Of a DNA stretch of 64,000 nucleotides, positions 45,042-53,448 are shown in pieces. The position numbers and the translations under genes are program-made. The notes under the pieces are model-generated. The model did not search any database. It was not told the origin of the DNA and worked only from the letters and a program-made list of their open reading frames with translations. How positions within the stretch are numbered: position 1 is the first letter of the stretch; the number at the start of each line of letters is the position of its first letter. Source of the stretch: Stella humosa (GTDB lineage Bacteria > Pseudomonadota > Alphaproteobacteria > ATCC43930 > Allostellaceae); NCBI RefSeq assembly GCF_006738645.1, contig NZ_AP019700.1, forward strand, positions 1,934,001 to 1,998,000, in the 5' to 3' direction.

Positions 45042-46031
45042 TCAGCGGGCACCTTCTTCGACCGTGCGCTGCGCGCGCGTCTTCCAGAGCGACCAGCCGA
45101 CACCGGCCGCCAGGATCGCGAAGGTGATGGACAGCGACGCCGCCGGCGAGACCTTCGCCAGCCCGAAGGCGTCGGCAACGAAGATCTTCGAGCCGATGAA
45201 TACCAGCAGCACCGCCAGCGCGTATTTCAGGTAGTGGAAGCGGTGCATCATCGCCGCCAGAGCGAAGTAGAGTGCGCGCAGGCCGAGGATGGCGAAGATG
45301 TTCGACGTGTAGACGATGAAAGGGTCCGTGGTGATCGCGAAGATGGCAGGCACGCTGTCGACCGCGAATACGACGTCGGCGATCTCGACCATTGCCAGCG
45401 CCAGAAAAAGCGGCGTGACGAACAGGGCGCGCTTGCCCGTCGCGGCGTCCGTCTGCCGCACGAAGAAACGATCTCCGTGCAGCTGTTCGGTCACCGGAAG
45501 ATGGCCCCTGATGAAGCGCAGCATGGCGCTCGATCCGACATCATACTCCTTGTCGGCGGTCAGCCACATCTTGATGCCCGTCACGATCAGGAAGCCCGCG
45601 AAGATATAGAGCACCCAGCCGAACTGCTCCACCAGCGTGGATCCGACGCCGATCATGATCGCGCGCAAGATGATGACGCCGAGAATGCCCCAGAAGAGCA
45701 CCCGGTGCTGGTAGCGGCGCGGCACCGCGAAGTAGCCGAAGATCATGGCGATGACGAACACGTTGTCCATCGCGAGGCTCTTCTCGATGACGAAGCCGGT
45801 GATGAACTGCAGCCCCGCTGGTTCGCCCAGATACCACCAGACCCACCCACCGAAGGCGAGGCCCAGGGCTATGTATCCGGCAGAGAGAACGAGGCTTTCC
45901 GCCACCTCGATCTCACGCTGCTGGCGGTGCAGCACGCCCAGATCGAGCACGAGCAGCGTCACCACGATGGCGAGGAAGGCAAGCCACATCCACAGCGGCT
46001 TGCCGAGCCACATCACTTCGAGAATTTCCAT
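45042..46031 (-). CDS. TerC family (Alx-like) membrane protein
   Basis: 329 residues from MEILEVMWLGKPLW, with eight to nine membrane helices. Family core: GFVIEKSLAMDNVFVIAMIFGYF and MVEIADVVFAVDSVPAIFAITTDPFIVYTSNIFAILGLRALYF, where acidic residues in the membrane are thought to bind Mn2+. TerC/Alx proteins act in manganese export and metallation of exported proteins. Its leader holds a 20-base palindrome and a 9-bp hairpin. No yybP-ykoY consensus is recognised. Confidence 0.92.
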   Translation of the reverse strand: MEILEVMWLGKPLWMWLAFLAIVVTLLVLDLGVLHRQQREIEVAESLVLSAGYIALGLAFGGWVWWYLGEPAGLQFITGFVIEKSLAMDNVFVIAMIFGYFAVPRRYQHRVLFWGILGVIILRAIMIGVGSTLVEQFGWVLYIFAGFLIVTGIKMWLTADKEYDVGSSAMLRFIRGHLPVTEQLHGDRFFVRQTDAATGKRALFVTPLFLALAMVEIADVVFAVDSVPAIFAITTDPFIVYTSNIFAILGLRALYFALAAMMHRFHYLKYALAVLLVFIGSKIFVADAFGLAKVSPAASLSITFAILAAGVGWSLWKTRAQRTVEEGAR

Positions 46032-46086
46032 ATGTCCGATCCGATCTGGGCGCTCGCTGCCGAGCGGTTGGTGTCGATCCGACATC

Positions 46087-46106
46087 ACGACCGATCGATC
46101 GGTCGT
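46087..46106. promoter_or_regulatory. 20-base perfect palindrome upstream of the TerC gene
   Basis: ACGACCGATCGATCGGTCGT reads the same on both strands. It lies 56-75 bases before the TerC start. A symmetric operator for a dimeric regulator is likely; as RNA it could also fold. Confidence 0.5.
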
Positions 46107-46180
46107 CAGAGGGGCCCGGTCCGCGACAACCGACATAGGCCGACCGTTGATAGACTGCCAATTCGATTATCGGCGCGGCG

Positions 46181-46201
46181 CGATAGGCTGAGCCTATCGC
46201 T
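46181..46201. promoter_or_regulatory. 9-bp inverted repeat between LysR and TerC genes
   Basis: 46181-46189 (GCGATAGGC) pairs with 46193-46201 (GCCTATCGC), loop of three. It may end the LysR transcript (no T tract) or serve as an operator for TerC. Confidence 0.45.
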
Positions 46202-46231
46202 TCGGTCGCCTTGGTCGCCCTGGGCCACCGG

Positions 46232-47134
46232 TCAGCCGGTGAGTGCGCCGGCCTCCGCCTGGATCCGTTCTCCGATCGTCCGATAGGAGTGCTGGTAGGC
46301 AGCCCCCGATCGCCATGCCGCGGCTATGCTGCGGGTGAACCTCCATCCGTCGGGCGCGAGCACGGTCACGCCCGTCCGCCCGCCGACATCGGAGCGGACG
46401 TACAGTTCGGGCAGGATCGCCAGACCGATGCCCGACGCTGCCATCTGGTGCACGCTGTCGAGGCTGGTGCCCTCATAGTCGCGAAGCAGGACCATGCCGA
46501 GTTCGGCGCAGATCGCGGCGACCTGGCGATGCAGGTGGTGACGCGTGTCCAGGCTGAGCACCCGCGCACCCTTCAGTTGCTCCAGGCTCAGGGCCGGGCA
46601 TGTGGCCAGGGGATGGTCGGGGGGAGCCACCAGGAACAGGCGTTCGCGAAACAAAGGTTGGACCTCGAGGTCGACGCCGTCGATCGGTAGCGGGCCGAGC
46701 AGCATGTCGAGCGCGCCACGCGACAGCGCGAGCGCCTGTTCCTCTGGAATGCCCTCCCTGATGTGCATCTTCAGATCGGGCTGCTCGCGATGCAGCGCGG
46801 CGACGATCGACGGCATGAGGTAGGGGCCCAATGTCGGCGTGACACCAAAGCGCACCGTGCCGACGAGCCGCTCGCCGGCGCGTCGCGCGAGGTCGCGAAT
46901 ATCCTGGACTTCGATAGCCAGCCGGCGGGCGCGGGCGCTGATCTCGCGACCGATCGGCGTCAGTTCGGCGCCCGACGCGCGCCGCTCGATCAAGACCACG
47001 CCCAGCCGTTGCTCGAGCGCGCGGAGTTGCTGGCTCAGGCTCGGCTGGGAGACATTGCAGGCCTGCGCGGCCCGACCGAAATGCTGAAGATCGGCGACTG
47101 CAACGAGATACTCAAGCTGGCGTAAGGTTGGCAT
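46232..47134 (-). CDS. LysR-type regulator, OxyR-like
   Basis: 300 residues. MPTLRQLEYLVAVADLQHFGRAAQACNVSQPSLSQQLRALEQRLG is an OxyR-type HTH. The effector domain follows the OxyR layout (VRFGVTPTLGPYLMPSIVAAL, LDMLLGPLPIDGVDL, RERLFLVAPPDHPLA), but the redox Cys pair of OxyR is not seen: Cys are at ATCPAL and AAICAELG instead. So a non-peroxide ligand is likely. Situated before the TerC and carbonic anhydrase genes on the same strand. Confidence 0.85.
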   Translation of the reverse strand: MPTLRQLEYLVAVADLQHFGRAAQACNVSQPSLSQQLRALEQRLGVVLIERRASGAELTPIGREISARARRLAIEVQDIRDLARRAGERLVGTVRFGVTPTLGPYLMPSIVAALHREQPDLKMHIREGIPEEQALALSRGALDMLLGPLPIDGVDLEVQPLFRERLFLVAPPDHPLATCPALSLEQLKGARVLSLDTRHHLHRQVAAICAELGMVLLRDYEGTSLDSVHQMAASGIGLAILPELYVRSDVGGRTGVTVLAPDGWRFTRSIAAAWRSGAAYQHSYRTIGERIQAEAGALTG

Positions 47135-47365
47135 GCGCTCTACCGGACGGGACCTGCGGTTGCGATGGTGGGCTCCGTTGTTTGCCCATCGCCAGCATTC
47201 CCGGACTATCCAGTGATATAGCCGAAGCAGCCCCCGCAACAAGGCAGGCGGCGGGGTAGGGGATGGAGGGGTGCCCCCCGCGCAGTGCGGTTTCGTCGCG
47301 CAGTATTGGTGTCGCAATTGGGCTATAAGCTCGGCCCCAGCCCCTTTCCAGCCCAGCACGGACCC

Positions 47366-48994
47366 ATGATTCGCCTCGACAACATCAGCAAGCAGGCCGG
47401 CCACCAGATCCTGTTCATCGACGCCTCGATGGGCATCCAGAAGGGGGAGAAGGCAGGCTTGGTCGGGCCGAACGGTGCCGGCAAGACGACGCTGTTCCGG
47501 ATGATTGCCGGCCAGGAGCGGCCCGACGACGGGCAGGTCGTGATCGATGCCGGCATGACCATCGGCTATTTCAGCCAGGATGTCGGCGAAATGTCGGGCC
47601 AGAGCGCGGTTGCGGCCGTGATGGACGGTGCCGGGCCGCTGAGTGCGCTGCTGGCCGAGATGGGGACGCTCGAGGCGGCCATGGTCGACCCGGACCAGGC
47701 CGACGACATGGATGCGCTCATCGCGCGCTATGGCGACGTGCAGGGGCAGTTCGAGGAGCTGGACGGCTATGCGCTGGAGGGCCGCGCGCGCGAGGTGCTG
47801 GCCGGGCTGAGCTTCAGCCAGGAGCGCATGGACGGCGATGTCGGCCTGTTGTCCGGCGGTTGGAAGATGCGCGTCGCACTCGCCCGCATCCTGCTGATGC
47901 GGCCCGATGGCATGCTGCTGGACGAGCCCAGCAACCATCTCGACCTTGAAAGCCTGATCTGGCTGGAAGCCTTCCTGAAGAACTACGACGGCGCGCTGCT
48001 GATGACCTCGCACGACCGCGAGTTCATGAACCGCATCGTCGGCAAGGTGGTCGAGATCGACGGCGGCTCGCTCATCACCTATTCCGGCAACTATGATTTC
48101 TACGAACAGCAGCGCGCGCTGGGCGAGAAGCAGCGCCAGGCGCAGTTCGAGCGCCAGCAGGCGATGCTGGCCAAGGAAATCAAGTTCATCGAGCGCTTCA
48201 AGGCGCGCGCCTCGCACGCCGCCCAGGTGCAGAGCCGGGTGAAGAAGCTCGACAAGATCGAGCGGGTGGAGCCCCCCCGACGGCGCCAGACCGTGCAGTT
48301 CGAGTTCCGGCCGGCGCCGCGCTCGGGCGACGACGTGGTGGGCTTCCGCGGCATCCACAAGCGCTACGGCAGCCAGTCGATCTATGCGGGCTTCGACCTC
48401 CAGGTCCGCCGCAAGGAACGCTGGTGCGTGCTGGGCGTGAATGGCGCCGGGAAATCCACCCTGCTGAAGCTGGCGGCCGGGGCCGACGCGCCGGACGATG
48501 GGGCGGTCGTGGTCGGCAGCAGCGTGAAGATGGGCTATTTCGCCCAGCACTCCATGGAACTGCTGGACGGCGACGAAACCATCTTCGAATCCCTGGAGGC
48601 GTCGTTCCCGCAGGCAGGGCAGGGCCCGCTGCGCGCGCTGGCCGGCTGCTTCGGCTTCTCCGGCGACGATGTCGAGAAGCGCTGCCGGGTGCTGTCGGGC
48701 GGCGAGAAGGCCCGTCTGGTGATGGCCAAGATGCTGTTCGACCCGCCGAACCTGCTGGTTCTGGACGAGCCCACGAACCACCTGGACATGGCGACCAAGG
48801 AGATGTTGGTGGCGGCCCTGGCCGAGTTCGAGGGCACGATGCTCTTCGTCTCGCACGACCGCCACTTCCTGGCGGCCCTGTCCAACCGGGTGCTGGAGCT
48901 GACGCCGGACGGCATCCACCAGTATGCCGGCGGCTATACCGAGTATGTGGCCCGCACCGGCCAGGAGGCGCCGGGCCTGCACCCGGGCGGCTGA
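47366..48994 (+). CDS. ABC-F family ATPase
   Basis: 542 residues, two ABC domains in one chain without membrane helices. Walker A: GPNGAGKTTLF and GVNGAGKSTLL; signatures: LSGGWKMRVALARILLM and LSGGEKARLVMAKMLF; Walker B: LLDEPSNHLDLE and VLDEPTNHLDMA. A charged interdomain linker has the RYGSQSIYAGFD restart. ABC-F proteins bind the ribosomal E site and help translation or resistance. The start at MIRLDNISKQAG is the family norm; earlier in-frame starts lie in leader sequence. Confidence 0.93.
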   Translation: MIRLDNISKQAGHQILFIDASMGIQKGEKAGLVGPNGAGKTTLFRMIAGQERPDDGQVVIDAGMTIGYFSQDVGEMSGQSAVAAVMDGAGPLSALLAEMGTLEAAMVDPDQADDMDALIARYGDVQGQFEELDGYALEGRAREVLAGLSFSQERMDGDVGLLSGGWKMRVALARILLMRPDGMLLDEPSNHLDLESLIWLEAFLKNYDGALLMTSHDREFMNRIVGKVVEIDGGSLITYSGNYDFYEQQRALGEKQRQAQFERQQAMLAKEIKFIERFKARASHAAQVQSRVKKLDKIERVEPPRRRQTVQFEFRPAPRSGDDVVGFRGIHKRYGSQSIYAGFDLQVRRKERWCVLGVNGAGKSTLLKLAAGADAPDDGAVVVGSSVKMGYFAQHSMELLDGDETIFESLEASFPQAGQGPLRALAGCFGFSGDDVEKRCRVLSGGEKARLVMAKMLFDPPNLLVLDEPTNHLDMATKEMLVAALAEFEGTMLFVSHDRHFLAALSNRVLELTPDGIHQYAGGYTEYVARTGQEAPGLHPGG

Positions 48995-48996
48995 GT

Positions 48997-49410
48997 CTAC
49001 ATCTTCTCGCCCGGCAACTGGCTGGCCTGGCGGACCCAGTCGGCCAGCCGGTTTTCGTCGAGCGGGTCATGCTCGCGGATGTCGAGGTAGCGCGTGTCCT
49101 TGCTTTTGGACGCTCCTGGCGGCACCGGCGACAGGGCCGCGCCGCGAAAGAAGGCCACCTTCACGTATTTCGTGAAGCAGTGGAAGCTGAGGAACCAGCA
49201 GTCGTCCGCGATGCCGTAGAAGGGCGAGTTCCATTTCACCGCTTTGCGCACGCCCGGCACGGTGCGGACGATGAGCGCGTCGAGGCGGCGGCCGATGTCC
49301 TGCTTCCAGCCCGGCATGGCCGCGATATAGGCCTGCACGGGGCCATCGCCGTAGCCCTTGGGGATCTGCGGGTTGCCGCCGGACAGCAGGGTCGGCGTCG
49401 CCTCCGCCAT
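48997..49410 (-). CDS. DUF1801 domain protein
   Basis: 137 residues. The DUF1801 core is GVRKAVKWNSPFYGIADDCWFLSF followed by YVKVAFFRGAAL, an SCP2-independent small alpha/beta fold (YdhG-like) of unknown activity. Its ATG shares one base with the stop of the MBL-rhodanese gene (TGATG), so translation is coupled to it. Confidence 0.85.
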   Translation of the reverse strand: MAEATPTLLSGGNPQIPKGYGDGPVQAYIAAMPGWKQDIGRRLDALIVRTVPGVRKAVKWNSPFYGIADDCWFLSFHCFTKYVKVAFFRGAALSPVPPGASKSKDTRYLDIREHDPLDENRLADWVRQASQLPGEKM

Positions 49411-50444
49411 CACGCGAGTGCCCCGCCGGCTGCCTTCCAGGCGTCGATGCCGCCCTCGATATGGCGCGCGCTGGCCAGGCCCGCATCCTGGGCGGCCCTG
49501 ACCGCCATGGCCGAGCGCTCGCCGAAGGCGCAGTAGAACAGCAGCATCTTGCCCGGCGTGGCACCCAGCACATGCAGGATGCCGCTCGGTGACACGTTGG
49601 CCTGGAGGTCCTGGTAGGAGAGGTGGAGCGCGCCCGGGATCTCGCCATGGCGCTCGCGCTCGCGCTTCTCGCGCAGGTCGATCAGGGCGACGTCGGGCCG
49701 GCCGACCATCGCCTTGGCCTGCTCGGCGCTGAGCGCCCAGCCGGCCCGTGCGATCTCGGCCTGGGCCAGCCCCTGGCGGATGTTGGCCGGCACGGCCACG
49801 TCCATCATCTTGGGGTTGGCGAGGTTCAGGTTGTTCATCAGCTCGGCATACTCGTCGGCGGATTTCACCTGGAGGCGCGGGTTGCACGCCCGCTCCTCGC
49901 CGATCGTGCTGACCGTGTCGCCCTTGTAGTCGTGCGCGGGGTAGACGAGCGTATCGTCCGGCAGCTTCAGCAGCCGGCCGAACAGGGACTCGTACTGCAT
50001 CCGCGGGTCGCCGTTCTGGAAGTCCGTCCGGCCGGTGCCGCGGATCAGCAGCGTATCGCCGGTGAACACCCGGTCACCGAAGAGGAAGCTGTAGGAATCG
50101 TCCGTGTGGCCGGGCGTGTAGAGGACGTCGAGATTGATGCCCTCGATGCCGATCTGGTCGCCGTCGGCGACGCGGATGGAAACGACGTCGACCTTGCTCT
50201 GCTCGCCCATCACGGTGACGCATTGCGTCAGGTCGCGGAGCGCGCCCAGGCCGGTGATGTGGTCGGCGTGGAGGTGCGTGTCGACCGCCTTCACCAGCTT
50301 CAGGTCGAGTTCCTTCAGGAGCTGGCGATAGCGGTCCACCTTCTCCAGCACCGGGTCGATGAGCAGCGCCTCGCCGCCGCGGCGGCTGGCCAGCAGGTAG
50401 GTGTAGGTGCTCGATACCGGCTCGAACATCTGGCGGAAGATCAT
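49410..50444 (-). CDS. MBL-fold hydrolase fused to a rhodanese domain
   Basis: 344 residues. The N-terminal MBL domain (1-235) has His57, His59, Asp61, His62 in THLHADHITG, LYTPGHTDDSYSF and FTGDTLLIRGTGRTDFQ, the ETHE1/persulfide dioxygenase signature. The C-terminal rhodanese domain carries the active Cys in LLFYCAFGERSAMA. Such fusions move persulfide sulfur from the dioxygenase side to the rhodanese, in H2S or glutathione persulfide detoxification. Preceded on the same strand by a 1-Cys peroxiredoxin with a hairpin between. Confidence 0.92.
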   Translation of the reverse strand: MIFRQMFEPVSSTYTYLLASRRGGEALLIDPVLEKVDRYRQLLKELDLKLVKAVDTHLHADHITGLGALRDLTQCVTVMGEQSKVDVVSIRVADGDQIGIEGINLDVLYTPGHTDDSYSFLFGDRVFTGDTLLIRGTGRTDFQNGDPRMQYESLFGRLLKLPDDTLVYPAHDYKGDTVSTIGEERACNPRLQVKSADEYAELMNNLNLANPKMMDVAVPANIRQGLAQAEIARAGWALSAEQAKAMVGRPDVALIDLREKRERERHGEIPGALHLSYQDLQANVSPSGILHVLGATPGKMLLFYCAFGERSAMAVRAAQDAGLASARHIEGGIDAWKAAGGALA

Positions 50445-50487
50445 GATGTCCGCGCCTCCCCGCGCGCTGGCCTTGAATCGGAAGATC

Positions 50488-50513
50488 GGGTCCCGGCCGG
50501 AAGGCCGGGACCC
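50488..50513. terminator. Hairpin between peroxiredoxin and MBL-rhodanese genes
   Basis: A perfect 11-bp stem (50488-50498 with 50503-50513) with loop GGAA (plus strand). No T run; possibly a partial terminator or processing site that lowers expression of the downstream MBL-rhodanese gene. Confidence 0.55.
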
Positions 50514-50542
50514 TGGTCGTCATGCGGCCCCGGTCGCCCCGA

Positions 50543-51202
50543 TCACTTCGGCTGGGCGACGACGCGCAGGTAGGGCTTCAGCGTCTTCCAGCCCTCCGGG
50601 TACTTCAGCTTGGCCGCCTCGTCGGACACGGCGGGCGGGATGATCACGTCGTCGCCCGGGCGCCAGTTCACCGGCGTGGCGACCGTGTGCTTGGCGGAAA
50701 GCTGCAGCGAATCGAGCAGGCGCAGCACCTCGTCGAAGTTCCGGCCGGACGTCATCGGATAGATGAGCATCGCCTTGATCTTCTTGTCCGGGCCGATGAT
50801 GAAGACGGCGCGAACGGTCGCGTTGTCGGCTGCCGTGCGCCCCGACGCCTCGCCCGCCGTCTCCGCCGGCAGCATGTCGTACAGCTTGGCCACGTTCAGG
50901 TCGGTGTCGCCGATCATCGGGTAGGTGACGGCGTGGCCCTGCGTCTCCTCGATGTCCTGGGCCCAGCGCGCATGGTTGCCGACCGGATCGACGCTGAGGC
51001 CGATGATCTTGGTGTTGCGGCGCGTGAATTCCGGCACCAGGCCGGCCATGTAGCCAAGCTCGGTGGTGCAGACCGGCGTGAAGTCCTTGGGGTGGCTGAA
51101 CAGGATCGCCCAGCCATCGCCGATCCAGTCGTGGAAATTGATCGGGCCCTGCGTCGTCTCGGCGTCGAAGTTCGGCGCCACACTATTGATTCGGATGGAC
51201 AT
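50543..51202 (-). CDS. 1-Cys peroxiredoxin (Prx6 type)
   Basis: 219 residues. The peroxidatic Cys45 lies in LFSHPKDFTPVCTTELG. It is the only Cys in the protein, so there is no resolving Cys: a true 1-Cys enzyme. The Prx6-type C-terminal dimer arm is present (VNWRPGDDVIIPPAVSDEAA, YPEGWKTLKPYLR). It reduces H2O2 and organic peroxides using an external thiol. The upstream 300 bases to the divergent AraC gene hold promoters; no classic OxyR site is evident. Confidence 0.93.
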   Translation of the reverse strand: MSIRINSVAPNFDAETTQGPINFHDWIGDGWAILFSHPKDFTPVCTTELGYMAGLVPEFTRRNTKIIGLSVDPVGNHARWAQDIEETQGHAVTYPMIGDTDLNVAKLYDMLPAETAGEASGRTAADNATVRAVFIIGPDKKIKAMLIYPMTSGRNFDEVLRLLDSLQLSAKHTVATPVNWRPGDDVIIPPAVSDEAAKLKYPEGWKTLKPYLRVVAQPK

Positions 51203-51501
51203 TCTCGGGTGCTCCCGGTTGCGATCAGTGGACGGTCCCAGTCGCGGCTTCCTACCAAATCGCGCCCGGTTGCGAGAGCGCGCAATAGCCGCGGCTTATC
51301 ACTCTGTTGCCGATCCTGTATCTTGGGTTCGCAATCTGTCTCTTGAAGGGTCCGCGGGGGTGCGTCCTGGCCGGATGCCGGTCGCGCCAATCCCCGCCTG
51401 CGATGCAATGCAATGAAGACGATAAGCCAGAATAGCGTGCCGGGCTCAAGTTTCGAACCGACAGGTGGGGATCGTCCGCCTGGGCAGTCGGCCACCCTCG
51501 G

Positions 51502-52545
51502 ATGCGGGCCAGGTCGCGACCGATGATCCAGGTGGGGCAGTCGCTGCTCGATACCTTCACGTCGATCGAGATCCAGTATCCCGAGGGCCACGGAGCGGCG
51601 GCCGGGGCACAGCGCGACTACCAGCCGATCAACAACCGCGTCACCTACCGGCTGAAGGACCGTGAGGCCCGCGCCGACGCGGCGGCGGGGCCGCTCAGCC
51701 TGCTGGGGATACGCCAGGCGGGGGCCCTGGCGCTCGGCTACAACCGGGATCGGTACGCGACCGACATCCGCGTGGATGGCGAGGGCCTTGCCCGGTTCTG
51801 CGTGGTGCTGACGACCAGCGGCGCCCTGCAGATGCGGCTGGGCGGGCAGCAGCCGGCCGTAGGCGATCGGTCGCATGGGCTTATCTATGACGGACGGCAG
51901 CAGCGACAGTTCGAGACGTGGGACGATACCGCGCGGGTGATGCTGTGGATCGAGGCCGCGCGCATGGAGCGTGCCCTGGTCGGCCTGCTCGACGAGCCGC
52001 TGCATGTGCCGCTGGCGTTTGCCAGCCACATCGACTGGAGCCTGGGCCGATTGCCCGCCCTGCGTCGGACGATCGCCTACTTCGTCTCGGAACTGGGCGA
52101 TCCGATGGGCATGACCGGCGTGCCCGCCGCACTCGAGTCGTTCACCGATGGCCTGGTCCACCTGATGCTCAACGCCCTGCCGCACAGCCATGCGGCGCGG
52201 CTCGACCGGGCGGTGGCGGCCCCGGCGCCGGCACACCTGCGCCGCGCGCTGGCATTCATGCATGCCTCGTCCGATCAGGCGGTGACGATAGCCGATGTGG
52301 CTGCCGCTGCTGGCTGCGGCACGCGGACGTTGCTGAATGCCTTCCGGCGCTTCCGCGACACCACGCCGCTGGCGGCCTTCCACGACATCCGCCTGCAGCA
52401 CGCCCGGGCGGCCCTGCTGGCCAGCGACGGCACGGACAGCACACGCGCCATCGCCCGGCGCTTCGGCTTCACCAACCCGTCCCGGTTCGCCGTTGCCTAT
52501 GGCAGGCGCTTCGGCGAGACGCCTGCGGAGACGCGGCGAGAGTGA
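51502..52545 (+). CDS. AraC family transcriptional regulator
   Basis: 347 residues (or 340 from the second ATG). An N-terminal beta-rich sensor domain of the AraC_binding_2 type (about 40-210) is followed by two HTH units: VTIADVAAAAGCGTRTLLNAFRRF and DSTRAIARRFGFTNPSRFAVAYGRRFGETP, the classic AraC ending. Ligand unknown. It lies divergent from the peroxiredoxin and converges with the DUF6544-like gene. Confidence 0.88.
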   Translation: MRARSRPMIQVGQSLLDTFTSIEIQYPEGHGAAAGAQRDYQPINNRVTYRLKDREARADAAAGPLSLLGIRQAGALALGYNRDRYATDIRVDGEGLARFCVVLTTSGALQMRLGGQQPAVGDRSHGLIYDGRQQRQFETWDDTARVMLWIEAARMERALVGLLDEPLHVPLAFASHIDWSLGRLPALRRTIAYFVSELGDPMGMTGVPAALESFTDGLVHLMLNALPHSHAARLDRAVAAPAPAHLRRALAFMHASSDQAVTIADVAAAAGCGTRTLLNAFRRFRDTTPLAAFHDIRLQHARAALLASDGTDSTRAIARRFGFTNPSRFAVAYGRRFGETPAETRRE

Positions 52546-52577
52546 GGGCGGTGCCGGTGGGTAGCGCCGGGTCGAGG

Positions 52578-53288
52578 CTATGCCGCCATCGACCAGGATG
52601 TCAGCGCGCCTCGCCAGTAGACTTCTTCCCGACCATCGATCACCCAGGCGACCTCGCCGGCGAAGGGAAGCCATCGGCCGAGATGCAGGCGATAGTCGGA
52701 GAAGCGGCCGCGCCACGGCGTCGGCAGCGTCGGTTCGACGGCCGCGCGCGGGCGATCGGCGGCGAAGGTGGATGCGATCCGGCCGTCACCGTCGAGCGTC
52801 ATGGTGATTTCGGCCGCAGCCGGCCCATCCCCGGTGCGGACGACCAGCCGGTCGGGGCCATCCCCCCGCCAGCGCAGATCGGCGTTGGCCAGGATCGCAT
52901 CGGGAGCCCAGGCGAGTTCGGCCAGGTAGCGCATCCGTTCGCCCCGCAGCAAGGCAGCCGTGGGCGCCGTGCGTGCCAGCGGGATGAAGCCCAGCGCCAT
53001 GACATCCAACCGTGCCTGTCCATCGGCCAACGCATCGCACACGGAGATCGAACCCAGCGGGCCGAAGCGCGCACGCCATTCGAACGCACATGTCGTGGGC
53101 GCGATGGTCTGTCGGGCCGTGAACGCCATCCAGGATGGTGAACCCAACTGCCGTTTCATGTGGCCGGCCTGTGTCAGGGTGACGATGGCCTCCTCGCTGC
53201 CGCCAGGCGGCACCCCTAAGCGCATCCCGAGATCGCGGACGGCGGCGGGCAGATCGTCTGCAGAGCAATGCATCGGCCGTTCTTTCAT
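52578..53288 (-). CDS. DUF6544/DUF6920-like protein
   Basis: 236 residues without clear signal or membrane helix. Blocks FEWRARFGPLGSISVCDALADG, MRYLAELAWAPDAILA, TPWRGRFSDYRLHLGRWLP and EVAWVIDGREEVYWRG are typical of a family annotated as DUF6544 or DUF6920, beta-rich and of unknown function. It is the last gene of a five-gene minus-strand run starting at 56535; its ATG overlaps the stop of the preceding small ORF. Confidence 0.65.
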   Translation of the reverse strand: MKERPMHCSADDLPAAVRDLGMRLGVPPGGSEEAIVTLTQAGHMKRQLGSPSWMAFTARQTIAPTTCAFEWRARFGPLGSISVCDALADGQARLDVMALGFIPLARTAPTAALLRGERMRYLAELAWAPDAILANADLRWRGDGPDRLVVRTGDGPAAAEITMTLDGDGRIASTFAADRPRAAVEPTLPTPWRGRFSDYRLHLGRWLPFAGEVAWVIDGREEVYWRGALTSWSMAA

Positions 53289-53398
53289 GGGGTGACGGTG
53301 AGCCGACGCACGATGGCGAACAGGATGGCGGCGCCATAGAGCGTGCCGAGTATCGACTTGGTGCTGGCCGCCAGCCAGGCAGCAGGCAGATGTCGCAA
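53285..53398 (-). CDS. Putative 37-residue membrane peptide
   Basis: An ORF from TTG (MRHLPAAWLAASTKSILGTL) with one hydrophobic stretch (ILGTLYGAAILFAIV) and a basic end, whose TGA overlaps the ATG of the DUF gene (ATGA). It fills the gap in an otherwise tight operon. No good ribosome site; it may be the relic of a longer membrane protein or only a coupling leader. Confidence 0.3.
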   Translation of the reverse strand: MRHLPAAWLAASTKSILGTLYGAAILFAIVRRLTVTP

Positions 53399-53448
53399 TT
53401 GGCGCTATGGTCCCCGGCGCTGTCGTGCTTCGACCCGTGCCTGCGCGG

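Noticed and set aside
46032-46231. A yybP-ykoY manganese riboswitch in front of the TerC gene
   Set aside because: The conserved loop sequences were not found; only simple inverted repeats are present.
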